Positions 26,496 to 34,121 of a stretch of DNA of 64,000 nucleotides are shown one piece after another (the first letter of the stretch is position 1; the number at the start of each line of letters is the position of its first letter). Origin of the DNA: Streptomyces sp. WM6386 (lineage in GTDB: Bacteria > Actinomycetota > Actinomycetes > Streptomycetales > Streptomycetaceae); NCBI RefSeq assembly GCF_000972385.1, contig NZ_JXTE01000023.1:68789-132788 (forward strand), read 5' to 3'. Both the position numbers and the translations under genes were made by a program. A model generated the notes under the pieces. It was given only the letters and a program-made list of their open reading frames with translations, was not told where the DNA came from and made no database searches.

Positions 26496-27535
26496 CGCGG
26501 ATCCCCTTCCAGTACGGCGACCAGGTTCTGTTGCAGACAGGGACCGGAGGTGGCGTGCGCGAGGGCCCGGTCGGACTCGCCGCGATGGATACGGGCGGCG
26601 GCCTCACCGATACGGATCAGTCCGGCGGCCATCATCGGGTTGGCGGCGAGTGCCCCGCCGGACGGGTTGACCCGAACGCCGTCGTCCAGTTTCAGCGCCC
26701 TGCGCAGCACGATCTCCTGGGAGCTGAACGGGGCGTGCAACTCTACGGTGTCGACGGGCCGTTGGAAGGCGCCCGCCTTCTCGGCGGCGAGGCGGGTGGA
26801 GGGCGAGTCGGTCAGGTCGCGGACGCCGAGGGCGTGTGCCTCGATGCGGTGGTCGATGCCGCGGATCCAGGCGGGGCGCGTGCACAGTTCGCGGGCCCGC
26901 TCCCCTGCCGCGAGCACCACCGCGGCCGCCCCGTCGCCGATCGGCGGGCAGTCACCGGCGCGCAACGGCCGTACGACGTAGTCCCCTTGCGGGACGGGTC
27001 CCGTGAGTTGGGCACGCGGATTGTCGACCGCACGGCTGCGGGCGCCGATCGCGGCGAGCGCCGGTTCGTCGGTGGCGCCCTCGTCGATGAGTGCCTGCGC
27101 CTGGAGGGCGGCGAGGGCGACCGAGTCGGGCCACAGGGGCGCGACGTAGTACGGGTCGAGCTGCCGGGTCAGCACATCGCGCAGCGACCCGGGTGAGGAC
27201 TTGCCGTAGGAGTAGACGAGCGCGGTGTCCGCGTCCCCGGTGAGCAGTTTGGTCCAGGCCTCGTACAGCGCCCACGCGCCGTCCGTCTCGACGTGCGACT
27301 CGGAGATCGGCGGCCAGGCTCCGACGCCGTCGAGGGCGAGGGTGAAGGAGAAGGCGCGCCCTGCGAGGTAGTCGCTGGAGCCGGAGCAGGTGAAGCCGAT
27401 GTCCGCGGTCTTCAGGCCGGTCCGGTCCAGGACGTCGTGCAGGACCGGCATGAGCATCTCCACCTCGGACTGTTCCTCGGTGGTGCGCAGGACGTCGGAC
27501 TGTGCGAAGGCGACGACGGCGATGTCCCTGGTCAC
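26492..27535 (-). CDS. ltp4: Ltp4-like thiolase-domain protein
   Basis: This 347-residue thiolase-fold protein corresponds to mycobacterial Ltp4 (Rv3522): FTCSGSSDYLAGRAFSF, SHVETDGAWALYEAW, VAPLWPDSVALAALQAQA, then NPSGGALAANPMMAAGL and AHATSGPCLQQNLVAVLEG. The GTG start overlaps the stop of the OB-fold protein gene (GTGA, 27532-27535), and its own stop overlaps the ltp3 start, so three genes are tightly coupled. In actinobacterial sterol catabolism this gene trio accompanies side-chain degradation. Very long open frames in other registers cover this region but have no matching family features. Confidence 0.9.
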   Translation of the reverse strand: MTRDIAVVAFAQSDVLRTTEEQSEVEMLMPVLHDVLDRTGLKTADIGFTCSGSSDYLAGRAFSFTLALDGVGAWPPISESHVETDGAWALYEAWTKLLTGDADTALVYSYGKSSPGSLRDVLTRQLDPYYVAPLWPDSVALAALQAQALIDEGATDEPALAAIGARSRAVDNPRAQLTGPVPQGDYVVRPLRAGDCPPIGDGAAAVVLAAGERARELCTRPAWIRGIDHRIEAHALGVRDLTDSPSTRLAAEKAGAFQRPVDTVELHAPFSSQEIVLRRALKLDDGVRVNPSGGALAANPMMAAGLIRIGEAAARIHRGESDRALAHATSGPCLQQNLVAVLEGDPR

Positions 27536-28473
27536 AGCAGCTCCTTGTACGTCTCGTAGTCCGCGTCGGGTTCTCCCGTGGGCCGGTAGTGGTCGGGGTA
27601 GCGGCCCCCTTCCGTCCAGACCGGTTCGACGCGCAGGCCCATCCGCACCTGGTCGTACGGGATACCGCCGATGCGTCCGTGCAGCGCGAGCCCGGCTCCG
27701 TCGAGGGCGATGTGGCCGTAGACGTAGGGGACTTCGATGTCGAGGTTCTTCGCCTTGATGTTGACGATGCAGAACGTGGTGACCGTGCCGGCCGGCCCCA
27801 CCTCCACCTGTTCCGAGGTGGCGAGGCCGCAGGTGGGGCACGCGCCTCTCGGCGGCACGTACACCTTGCGGCAGGACGGGCAGCGTTCGCCGACGTTGCG
27901 GCGTTCCGAGAGGGCGTTGATGTAGGCGGTCTGGGCGCGGCCGGGCGAGTAGACGTAGTCGAGGCGGGCGGCCGCGACGATGCCGGTGATCGGGTCCTCG
28001 AACTCGCCGCTGTGGCCGGTCGGTTCGGCCGGGTCGCCGTCGTACGGCTCGAAGCAGGCGATGTCGGTGATCGCGCCGACGCGGTCCTCGGCCCAGCGGA
28101 CGCGCACGCGCATGCCGGTGTGGACGGCGTCGGGGCGGGGTGCGTCGAGGGCGTGGAGGAGGGCTGTGTCGGCGCCGTCGAGGCGGACCAGGACCCAGGC
28201 GAAGGGCGAGGAGAGGGGCTGGCCGCGGCGGGGTTCGTGGTTCCAGGCCCAGGTGGTGACCGTGCCGGTGGGGGCGACCTCGACGAGGTCGCGGATCTCC
28301 TCGGCGGTGACGGGGTCGTACTCGACGGGGGGTACGAGGGTGCGGCCGTCGCCGGTCTTCACACCGAGGACGACGCGGTCGCGCAGGCCGGTGAGGAACG
28401 CGCTCTGGACGGGACCGAGGGAGCGGGTGAACGGGAATTCGACGATCAGAGGAGCTTTGAGGACTGCGGGCAT
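27532..28473 (-). CDS. Tandem OB-fold (DUF35) Zn-ribbon acyl-CoA protein, Rv3521-like
   Basis: This 313-residue protein contains two DUF35 OB-folds. The second has an intact four-Cys zinc ribbon (CPSCRKVYVPPRGACPTC) followed by VGPAGTVTTFCIVNIK. In the first the ribbon cysteines are absent (LGVKTGDGRTLVPPVEYDP), although the OB-fold VAPTGTVTTWAW remains. DUF35 proteins pair with thiolases and retro-aldolases of the Ltp type, holding the acyl-CoA. Gene order (this gene, ltp4, ltp3) is the same as Rv3521-Rv3523 as I recall it. AAGGAGG lies 8 nt before the ATG at 28473. Confidence 0.88.
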   Translation of the reverse strand: MPAVLKAPLIVEFPFTRSLGPVQSAFLTGLRDRVVLGVKTGDGRTLVPPVEYDPVTAEEIRDLVEVAPTGTVTTWAWNHEPRRGQPLSSPFAWVLVRLDGADTALLHALDAPRPDAVHTGMRVRVRWAEDRVGAITDIACFEPYDGDPAEPTGHSGEFEDPITGIVAAARLDYVYSPGRAQTAYINALSERRNVGERCPSCRKVYVPPRGACPTCGLATSEQVEVGPAGTVTTFCIVNIKAKNLDIEVPYVYGHIALDGAGLALHGRIGGIPYDQVRMGLRVEPVWTEGGRYPDHYRPTGEPDADYETYKELL

Positions 28474-28508
28474 CGGGGTTGCCTCCTTCGGAGCAAGGTG
28501 GGTGGATC

Positions 28509-28568
28509 GCGCCCGCAAGGGCGCGAGGCCGTGACATCTGCGGCTCCGCCGCGTGCGCGCGACCAGCC
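28509..28568 (-). repeat. Dispersed hairpin element, copy C (inverted)
   Basis: Read on the minus strand, this copy begins GGCTGGTCGCG, continues with the inner GCGGC-GGA-GCCGC hairpin and ends with GCGCCC-TTGC-GGGCGC. It lies in the 138-bp gap between the crotonase gene and the DUF35 gene, on the sense strand of that operon, and could attenuate read-through between them. Confidence 0.8.
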
Positions 28569-28611
28569 GCTGACGGCCCGCGGTGTCCGAACCGCCGCAC
28601 CCGGCGGAGCA

Positions 28612-29412
28612 CTACGCTCGCTTGTAGGTGGGCGGTCGTTTCTCCGCGAAGGCGCGGGCTCCCTCCTTGGCGTCGGCGGTGTCGAAGACGGGCCAGCCGC
28701 GCTTGAGTTCGGCGGCGAGGCCGTCGGTCTCGGTCATCTCGGCGCTCTCGTACACCGAGGCCTTGACGGCCTCGACCGCCAACGGGGCGCAGGCATTGAT
28801 CTGTTCGGCGATCTCCAGGGCCTTGGTCAGTGCCGTGCCGTCGGGGACGACGTGTCCGATCAGGCCGATGTCCAGGGCCTCGCGGGCGCTGTACGGGCGG
28901 CCCGTGAGCAGCATCTCCAGGGCGTGGGTGCGCGGGATCTGGCGCTGGAGGCGGACCGTGGAGCCGCCGATCGGGAACAGGCCGCGTCTGACCTCGAACA
29001 GGCCGAAGGTCGCCGACTCGCCCGCGACCCTGATGTCGGTGCCCTGGAGCATCTCCGTGCCGCCTGCGACGCAGTGGCCCTCCACGGCGGCGATCACCGG
29101 CTTGCGGGGGCGATGGTGGCGCAGCATCGCCTTCCAGTGCAGGTCGGGGTCGGCTTTGAGCCGGTCCCGGTACTGCTCTCCCTCCATGCCCTGGCCGGCC
29201 AGGGCCTTGAGGTCCATGCCGGCACAGAACGAGCCGCCCTCGCCGGTGAACACGATCGAGCGGACCGAGTCGTCGGCGTCGGCCTCGACCCAGCCGTCGT
29301 ACAGGCCGACGAGCATCGCCAGCGAGAGCGCGTTCTTGGCCTCCGGCCTGTTGAGTGTGAGCACCAGTGTGGCGCCTTCGCGCCGCACAGTGAGGTGTTC
29401 CGTCCCACCCAT
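28612..29412 (-). CDS. echA19: EchA19-like crotonase (enoyl-CoA hydratase)
   Basis: This 266-residue crotonase has the oxyanion motifs FCAGMDLKAL and VAGGTEMLQGTDIRVAGES, the loop LFPIGGSTVRLQRQIP and the C-terminus DAKEGARAFAEKR. These blocks match what I recall of mycobacterial EchA19, a hydratase for sterol side-chain enoyl-CoAs. The family position normally given to a catalytic Glu in classic hydratases differs here (LFP), as in EchA19 (LYP). The ATG at 29412 has GAGGGGAG about 7 nt upstream. The gene is divergent from the fadD19-like ligase and heads the minus-strand operon. Confidence 0.9.
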   Translation of the reverse strand: MGGTEHLTVRREGATLVLTLNRPEAKNALSLAMLVGLYDGWVEADADDSVRSIVFTGEGGSFCAGMDLKALAGQGMEGEQYRDRLKADPDLHWKAMLRHHRPRKPVIAAVEGHCVAGGTEMLQGTDIRVAGESATFGLFEVRRGLFPIGGSTVRLQRQIPRTHALEMLLTGRPYSAREALDIGLIGHVVPDGTALTKALEIAEQINACAPLAVEAVKASVYESAEMTETDGLAAELKRGWPVFDTADAKEGARAFAEKRPPTYKRA

Positions 29413-29436
29413 CGCCCATCTCCCCTCTGAAAGAAC

Positions 29437-29450
29437 GAGAACAGGTTGCA
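29437..29450. promoter_or_regulatory. Near-match to KstR box (TnnAACnnGTTnnA)
   Basis: GAGAACAGGTTGCA agrees with the KstR consensus I recall except for the first base. It lies 25 bp upstream of the echA19-like start, in the divergent promoter region of sterol side-chain type genes. Confidence 0.4.
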
Positions 29451-29477
29451 GGAGCGGCCCGGGCTCTTCAAGAGTTT

Positions 29478-29494
29478 TCTGACAGTCAGTCAGA
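29478..29494. promoter_or_regulatory. Palindromic operator TCTGAC-N5-GTCAGA, site 1
   Basis: TCTGACAGTCAGTCAGA has perfect 6-bp arms and lies midway in the 165-bp divergent promoter region between the echA19-like and fadD19-like genes. A near-identical site with the same flanks (TTTTCTGA...GTCAGATT) stands before the nitronate monooxygenase operon at 45495-45511. A TetR-type repressor is the likely reader, but no tetR gene is in the window. Confidence 0.7.
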
Positions 29495-29577
29495 TTTCTT
29501 CGCGCGGAGCCTTCACAGTTGGGTCGCCCTTTGCTCTGATGACCGGCAACCGGTGCGGAGCGAGGTCAGGAGGAGCG

Positions 29578-31188
29578 GTGGAGTACAACCTTGCCGACCT
29601 GTTCGAGTCGGTCGTCGACGTGGTCCCGGACCGCGAGGCGCTGGTGTACATCGACGTCCCCGGCACAGGTGCGGAGCGCCGGCTGACCTACGCGGAGCTG
29701 GACGCGGCGGCCAACCGCATCGGTCACCATCTGATCGACAGCGGGATACGGCCGGGTGAGCACGTCGGGCTGCACATGTACAACGGCATCGAGTACCTGC
29801 AGGTCGCGCTCGGCTGCCTGAAGGCCCGGGCCGTGCCGGTGAACGTCAACTACCGCTACGTCGAGGACGAGTTGGTCCATCTCTACCGGGACGCCGATCT
29901 GGTGGGCCTGGTCTTCGACGCGGAGCTCACCGACCGGGTGGCCGCCGCGCTGCCGCTGACGCAGAAGCTGCGCCACCTGGTGCGGGTGGGCGAATCCGTG
30001 CCCGGCGTGGACGCCGTGGCCTTCACGGACGCCGAGGCCGCCGGGTCCCCCGAGCGCGGGTTCCCGCAGCGCTCCGGCGACGACCAGTTCATCATCTACA
30101 CCGGCGGCACCACCGGAATGCCCAAGGGTGTGATGTGGCGTCAGGAGGACCTGTTCTTCTCGGGAATGGGGGGCGGGGCGCCGACCGGCGAGCCGGTGAA
30201 GAAGCCCGAGGAGCTCGCCGAGCGGGTCGCGGCCGGCGGTTCGGGGATCACCTTCTTCCCCACGCCCCCGCTGATGCACGGCACCTCCACGCTCACCGCG
30301 TTCATCGGCTTCAACTTCGGCCAACGGATCGTGCTGCACCGCAAGTTCTCACCCGAGGACGTGTTGCGGACGATCGAGCGGGAGAAGGTCACCAGCATGT
30401 CCCTGGTCGGGGACGCGATGCTGCGCCCGCTGATCGACGCCCTCAAGGGCCCCATGAAGGGCACGGACACCTCGTCGATGTTCAGTGTGTCCTCGTCGGG
30501 GGCGATCATGTCGGACACCGTGCGCCGGCAGTTCCTGGAGCTCGTCCCGAACGTGATGCTGCTCAACAACTTCGGTTCCTCGGAGTCCGGCTTCAACGGC
30601 ACGGCCACCGATGACGCCGGCCCGGAGCGCGGCTTCCGGGTGCGGGTCAACTCCCGTACACAGGTGGTCGATCCGGCCACGCACGAGCCGATCGCGGTGG
30701 GCGAGGTGGGCCGCGTCGCGCAGTGCGGCCATGTGCCGCTGGGCTACTACAACGACCCGCGCAAAACCGCGGAGACGTTCTTCGAGAAGGACGGCGAGCG
30801 CTGGGTGCTGCTCGGCGACATGGCGACCGTGGACGAGGAGGGCGTCGTCATCGTCCTCGGCCGGGGCTCCCAGTGCATCAACACGGGCGGCGAGAAGGTG
30901 TACCCGGAGGAGGTCGAGCAGGCGCTCAAGTCGCATCCGGACGTGTACGACGCGCTGGTGGCCGGGGTGCCGGACACCAGGTGGGGCCACCATGTGGCAG
31001 CCGTCGTACAGCTGCGGGAGGGTGCGCCCCGGCCGTCCCTCGACGACATCCGGACGCACTGCCGCAGCCGGCTCGCGGGTTACAAGATCCCGCGTCAGCT
31101 GGTGATCGAGGACTCCATCCAGCGGTCCCCCAGCGGGAAGGCCGACTACCGGTGGGCACGGGAGGTGGCGGTGCGGGCGGACGGGTGA
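29578..31188 (+). CDS. fadD19: FadD19-like acyl-CoA synthetase
   Basis: This 536-residue adenylate-forming ligase has the AMP-binding P-loop YTGGTTGMPKGVMW, the SSESGFNGT acyl-adenylate motif, GDMATVDEEG and the C-terminal LGRGSQCINTGGEKVYPEEVE with catalytic Lys in PSGKADYRWA. Whole blocks (VNVNYRYVEDEL, GVPDTRWGHHVAAVVQ) follow what I recall of mycobacterial FadD19, which activates C24-branched sterol side chains. The GTG start at 29578 has AGGAGG 4 nt upstream. It is divergent from echA19 with two candidate operators between them. Confidence 0.9.
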   Translation: MEYNLADLFESVVDVVPDREALVYIDVPGTGAERRLTYAELDAAANRIGHHLIDSGIRPGEHVGLHMYNGIEYLQVALGCLKARAVPVNVNYRYVEDELVHLYRDADLVGLVFDAELTDRVAAALPLTQKLRHLVRVGESVPGVDAVAFTDAEAAGSPERGFPQRSGDDQFIIYTGGTTGMPKGVMWRQEDLFFSGMGGGAPTGEPVKKPEELAERVAAGGSGITFFPTPPLMHGTSTLTAFIGFNFGQRIVLHRKFSPEDVLRTIEREKVTSMSLVGDAMLRPLIDALKGPMKGTDTSSMFSVSSSGAIMSDTVRRQFLELVPNVMLLNNFGSSESGFNGTATDDAGPERGFRVRVNSRTQVVDPATHEPIAVGEVGRVAQCGHVPLGYYNDPRKTAETFFEKDGERWVLLGDMATVDEEGVVIVLGRGSQCINTGGEKVYPEEVEQALKSHPDVYDALVAGVPDTRWGHHVAAVVQLREGAPRPSLDDIRTHCRSRLAGYKIPRQLVIEDSIQRSPSGKADYRWAREVAVRADG

Positions 31189-31323
31189 CGCCCCGGCCCT
31201 TTTCCTCGGTTTCGGTCCCGCCGGATTGAACCGAAGGTGACGTGCGGACGTACTGGTGGTGGCAGGCTCGGTCACAGGGCTCTGTTGGCATGCCATCGCA
31301 AGACCGTACGGAAGGACCGCCGG

Positions 31324-33078
31324 GTGTCGCTCTTCACACCTCGCTCTCGTCAGCTGCCGGAAGCCACCGAGGGCGGTGCGGAGGCGGATGATCAGGAGAC
31401 GGGGCAGGAGACGGTCGAGGAGGTCAGGGGAAAGTCCGGCTGGTTCGGCTGGCGCGGCCGCTTCCCCCGTACCGCACGCGGCGTGAGCATCGGCACGACC
31501 GTCCTCGCCGCCGCCCTGGTGCTCGGCGCGCTGCTCATGCCCAACCGTCTCGACCGGATGAACGTCCAGGCGTTCCTGCGCCTGCCCGTGGAGGCGATCC
31601 TCCTCGCGGGCCTGCTCCTCGCGCTGCCGAGGCGGGCCCGGCGCATCACGGCCGTCGTCTCGGGCGTGCTCATCGGGCTGTTCACCATCGTCAAGTTCCT
31701 CGACATGGGCTTCCGCCAGACCCTGGCCCGCCCCTTCGATCTGGTCTTCGACTGGATCCTGCTGGACGACGCGACCGATTTCGTCAGGGAGTCGTTCGGC
31801 CGCTCGGGACAGGTGCTCGCGGTGACCGGGGCCATCGTGCTGGCCGTCGCCGTCCTCGCCCTGTGCACGCTCGCGGTGGTGCGGCTGACGAACCTCCTGG
31901 TACGGCACCGTCCCGTGGCGCTGCGCAGCACGCTCGTCCTCGGCATCGTGTGGATCGTCTGCTTCACGCTGGGTGTGCAGTTCGGCGGGGTCCCCTTCGC
32001 CACCAAGGGCAACACGCAGTTCGTCGCCAACCGGGTGCAGCAGGTGCGCGACGGCATCTTCGACGCCCAGGAGTTCGAGAAGAAGGCCGCCGTCGACGCC
32101 TTCGCCAAGACCCCGCCCGACCAGCTGCTGACCGGGCTGCGCGGCAAGGACGTCCTGTTCACCTTCATCGAGAGCTACGGCCGGGTCGCCATCGACGACC
32201 CGGCGATGGCCCCGCAGATCGACGCGGCCCTCCAGCAGGGCGACAGCAGGCTCAAAGCCGCCGGCTTCGCCTCGCGCAGCGGCTGGCTCCGCTCGCCCGT
32301 GACGGGCGCCGGCAGCTGGCTCGCCCACTCGACGTTCCTGTCCGGCCTGTGGGTCAAGAACCAGCAGCGCTACCGGAGCCTGACCGGTGGCGACCGCGCG
32401 ACCCTGACCAGCTATTTCCAGAAGACCGGCGCCTGGCGCACGGTCGGTATCGTGCCGGGGGTGCGCAAGGCCTGGCCCGAGGGCAAGTACTTCGGCCTCG
32501 ACCACATCTACGACTCCACGCACCTCGGCTACAACGGCCCCTACTTCAGCTGGACGCCGGTGCCCGACCAGTTCAGCCTGGAGGCCTTCGAGCGCCTGGA
32601 GCACGGCAAGGAGAACCGCGACCCGATCATGGCGGAGATCATCCTGGCCTCCAGCCACAACCCCTGGTCCCCCATCGCCCGCATGGTCGACTGGGACCAG
32701 CTCGGTGACGGCTCGGTCTTCGAGCAGATCAAGAAGGAAGGCACGGACCCCAAGGAGGTCTGGAAAAGCTCCAAGTCCGTGCGCACGGAGTACCGCAAGG
32801 CGATCGAGTACTCGCTGCAGAGCCTGACCGAGTGGGTCGAGCGCTACGGCGACGACGACACGGTCCTCGTCTTCCTCGGCGACCACCAGCCCGTCCCGAC
32901 GGTCACCGGGGGCGACACCAACAAGGACGTGCCGATCACCATCGTGGCCCGCGATCCGAAGGTCCTCGACCGGATCGCCGACTGGGGCTGGACGGACGGG
33001 CTCAAGCCCGCCGGGAACGCGCCCGTGTGGGGCATGGACACGTTCCGCGACCGGTTCATGACGGCGTACGGGAAGTGA
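31324..33078 (+). CDS. Membrane sulfatase-family protein (LtaS-like)
   Basis: This 584-residue protein has a charged N-terminus of about 60 residues and four to five membrane helices (about 60-80, 85-105, 115-135, 165-195 and 200-220). A large extracellular alkaline-phosphatase-fold domain follows (LFTFIESYGR, SLTGGDRATLTSYF, GLDHIYDSTH, FLGDHQPVPTVTG). The expected nucleophile Ser/Thr is probably in the AGSWLAHSTFLSG segment. Such proteins transfer or hydrolyse phospho- or sulfo-groups on wall polymers or lipids. The GTG at 31324 has GGAAGGA about 8 nt upstream. Its 3' end overlaps the convergent hydrolase gene by 23 bp. Confidence 0.85.
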   Translation: MSLFTPRSRQLPEATEGGAEADDQETGQETVEEVRGKSGWFGWRGRFPRTARGVSIGTTVLAAALVLGALLMPNRLDRMNVQAFLRLPVEAILLAGLLLALPRRARRITAVVSGVLIGLFTIVKFLDMGFRQTLARPFDLVFDWILLDDATDFVRESFGRSGQVLAVTGAIVLAVAVLALCTLAVVRLTNLLVRHRPVALRSTLVLGIVWIVCFTLGVQFGGVPFATKGNTQFVANRVQQVRDGIFDAQEFEKKAAVDAFAKTPPDQLLTGLRGKDVLFTFIESYGRVAIDDPAMAPQIDAALQQGDSRLKAAGFASRSGWLRSPVTGAGSWLAHSTFLSGLWVKNQQRYRSLTGGDRATLTSYFQKTGAWRTVGIVPGVRKAWPEGKYFGLDHIYDSTHLGYNGPYFSWTPVPDQFSLEAFERLEHGKENRDPIMAEIILASSHNPWSPIARMVDWDQLGDGSVFEQIKKEGTDPKEVWKSSKSVRTEYRKAIEYSLQSLTEWVERYGDDDTVLVFLGDHQPVPTVTGGDTNKDVPITIVARDPKVLDRIADWGWTDGLKPAGNAPVWGMDTFRDRFMTAYGK

Positions 33079-33925
33079 GGTACCGAACAGGCGCCCCGAG
33101 GAACGTGCCGATCCGTCGTACGAACCATTCCGGGTCGTCCAGCCACGGATAGTGCCCGGCACCGGGCTGCACCACGAGCTCGGCGTGCGGGAACACGTCG
33201 GCGGCGCGGCGGGCGAGCGCGGGCCGGGGGGCGTTGTCGACCTCCCCCGCGAGCACGAGCACCGGACGATCCAGCCGCCCGAGCGCCTCCCGGGTCGCGG
33301 GCGGGTCATAGGCGCCCGCCGATCCGTACGCGGCCCCCGCCGCGTCGTTGAACTCCTCGTCCCCGCGCGCGTCGTGTGCCGCGGCGGTCTCGTCCCAGCG
33401 ACCGTAGAAGAAGGGCGCGAACACGGGGTCGTAACCGCCGGTCCCGTCGAGCGAGGCCGCGAACGCGGGGAACGCCTCCTCGAACCACGGCTCGTCCTTC
33501 CGCAGCACAGCCGCCGCCAACCGGTCCTCGTCCGTCACCGGCATGCCCAGCGCCCATGGAATGGCCGTGACCAGCGCCAGCCGCCGTATCCGTGCCGGAT
33601 ACCGGGCGGCGTACAGCATGGCGAGACTGCCGCCGGCCGAGTGCGCGAGCAGATCCATCTCCGCCGGCCCCAGGTGAACCCGCAGCGCCTCCACGTCGTC
33701 CACGAGCCGGTCGCAGCGGTACGTTGCCGGATCAGCGGGGGTCGCGGAAGCCCCCGTGCCCCGCAGATCGAGCAGGACGAGTCGCCGGTGGGTACTGAGC
33801 CCGCCCAGGTCCCCGAGGTAGGCAGACGCGCGCATGGGTCCGCCGGGCAGGACGACGAGCGGCGGGCCCTCACCCTTCAGGTGGTAGGCGAGTTCGGTCC
33901 CGTCGTACGAAGTGAAGGTCGGCAT
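33056..33925 (-). CDS. Alpha/beta-hydrolase, proline iminopeptidase-like
   Basis: This 289-residue cytoplasmic hydrolase has the oxyanion motif LPGGPMRA, strand VLLDLRGTGAS, and the nucleophile elbow AHSAGGSLA. The late acid is in LVLAGEVDNAPRP and the catalytic His in GAGHYPWLDDP. The pattern resembles proline iminopeptidases and related C-C or ester hydrolases; the substrate is unknown. I start at the ATG at 33925, where the conserved MPTFTSYDGTELAY begins, rather than further upstream. It converges with the sulfatase gene with a 23-bp overlap. Confidence 0.87.
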   Translation of the reverse strand: MPTFTSYDGTELAYHLKGEGPPLVVLPGGPMRASAYLGDLGGLSTHRRLVLLDLRGTGASATPADPATYRCDRLVDDVEALRVHLGPAEMDLLAHSAGGSLAMLYAARYPARIRRLALVTAIPWALGMPVTDEDRLAAAVLRKDEPWFEEAFPAFAASLDGTGGYDPVFAPFFYGRWDETAAAHDARGDEEFNDAAGAAYGSAGAYDPPATREALGRLDRPVLVLAGEVDNAPRPALARRAADVFPHAELVVQPGAGHYPWLDDPEWFVRRIGTFLGAPVRYLTSRTPS

Positions 33926-34068
33926 GGCGCCGATCCTCAACCGTCCTGTGCCCCCGTCGCAACGCAGTTCCTCCCAGGGCCCGGCCGATGCGGAACGACG
34001 CGTCGAGAAAGTGCGGGACGACCCCTTGCTTGATCGCCGGTGGCCTGGATTACTGATCCTCAGCACCT

Positions 34069-34086
34069 CGACCGAATGATCGGTCG
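34069..34086. promoter_or_regulatory. TetR-type palindrome before paaK
   Basis: CGACCGA-ATGA-TCGGTCG has perfect 7-bp arms and lies 36 bp before the paaK start. The ACCG-N6-CGGT core is the arrangement I recall for PaaR operators of actinobacterial phenylacetate genes. Confidence 0.65.
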
Positions 34087-34121
34087 CCCGTATTGCTGTG
34101 GTTGGTGAAGGAGACGTTCCG

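Noticed and set aside
26492..29419. A single 975-codon minus-strand frame covering crotonase, DUF35 and thiolase genes
   Set aside because: Only its last third has protein features (the Ltp4-like thiolase from GTG 27535). The upstream two thirds are an arginine/proline-rich out-of-frame reading of echA19 and the DUF35 gene.
30349..33309. A long minus-strand frame opposite the fadD19-like and sulfatase genes
   Set aside because: Antisense artefact with no domain features; both plus-strand genes have full motifs and ribosome sites.
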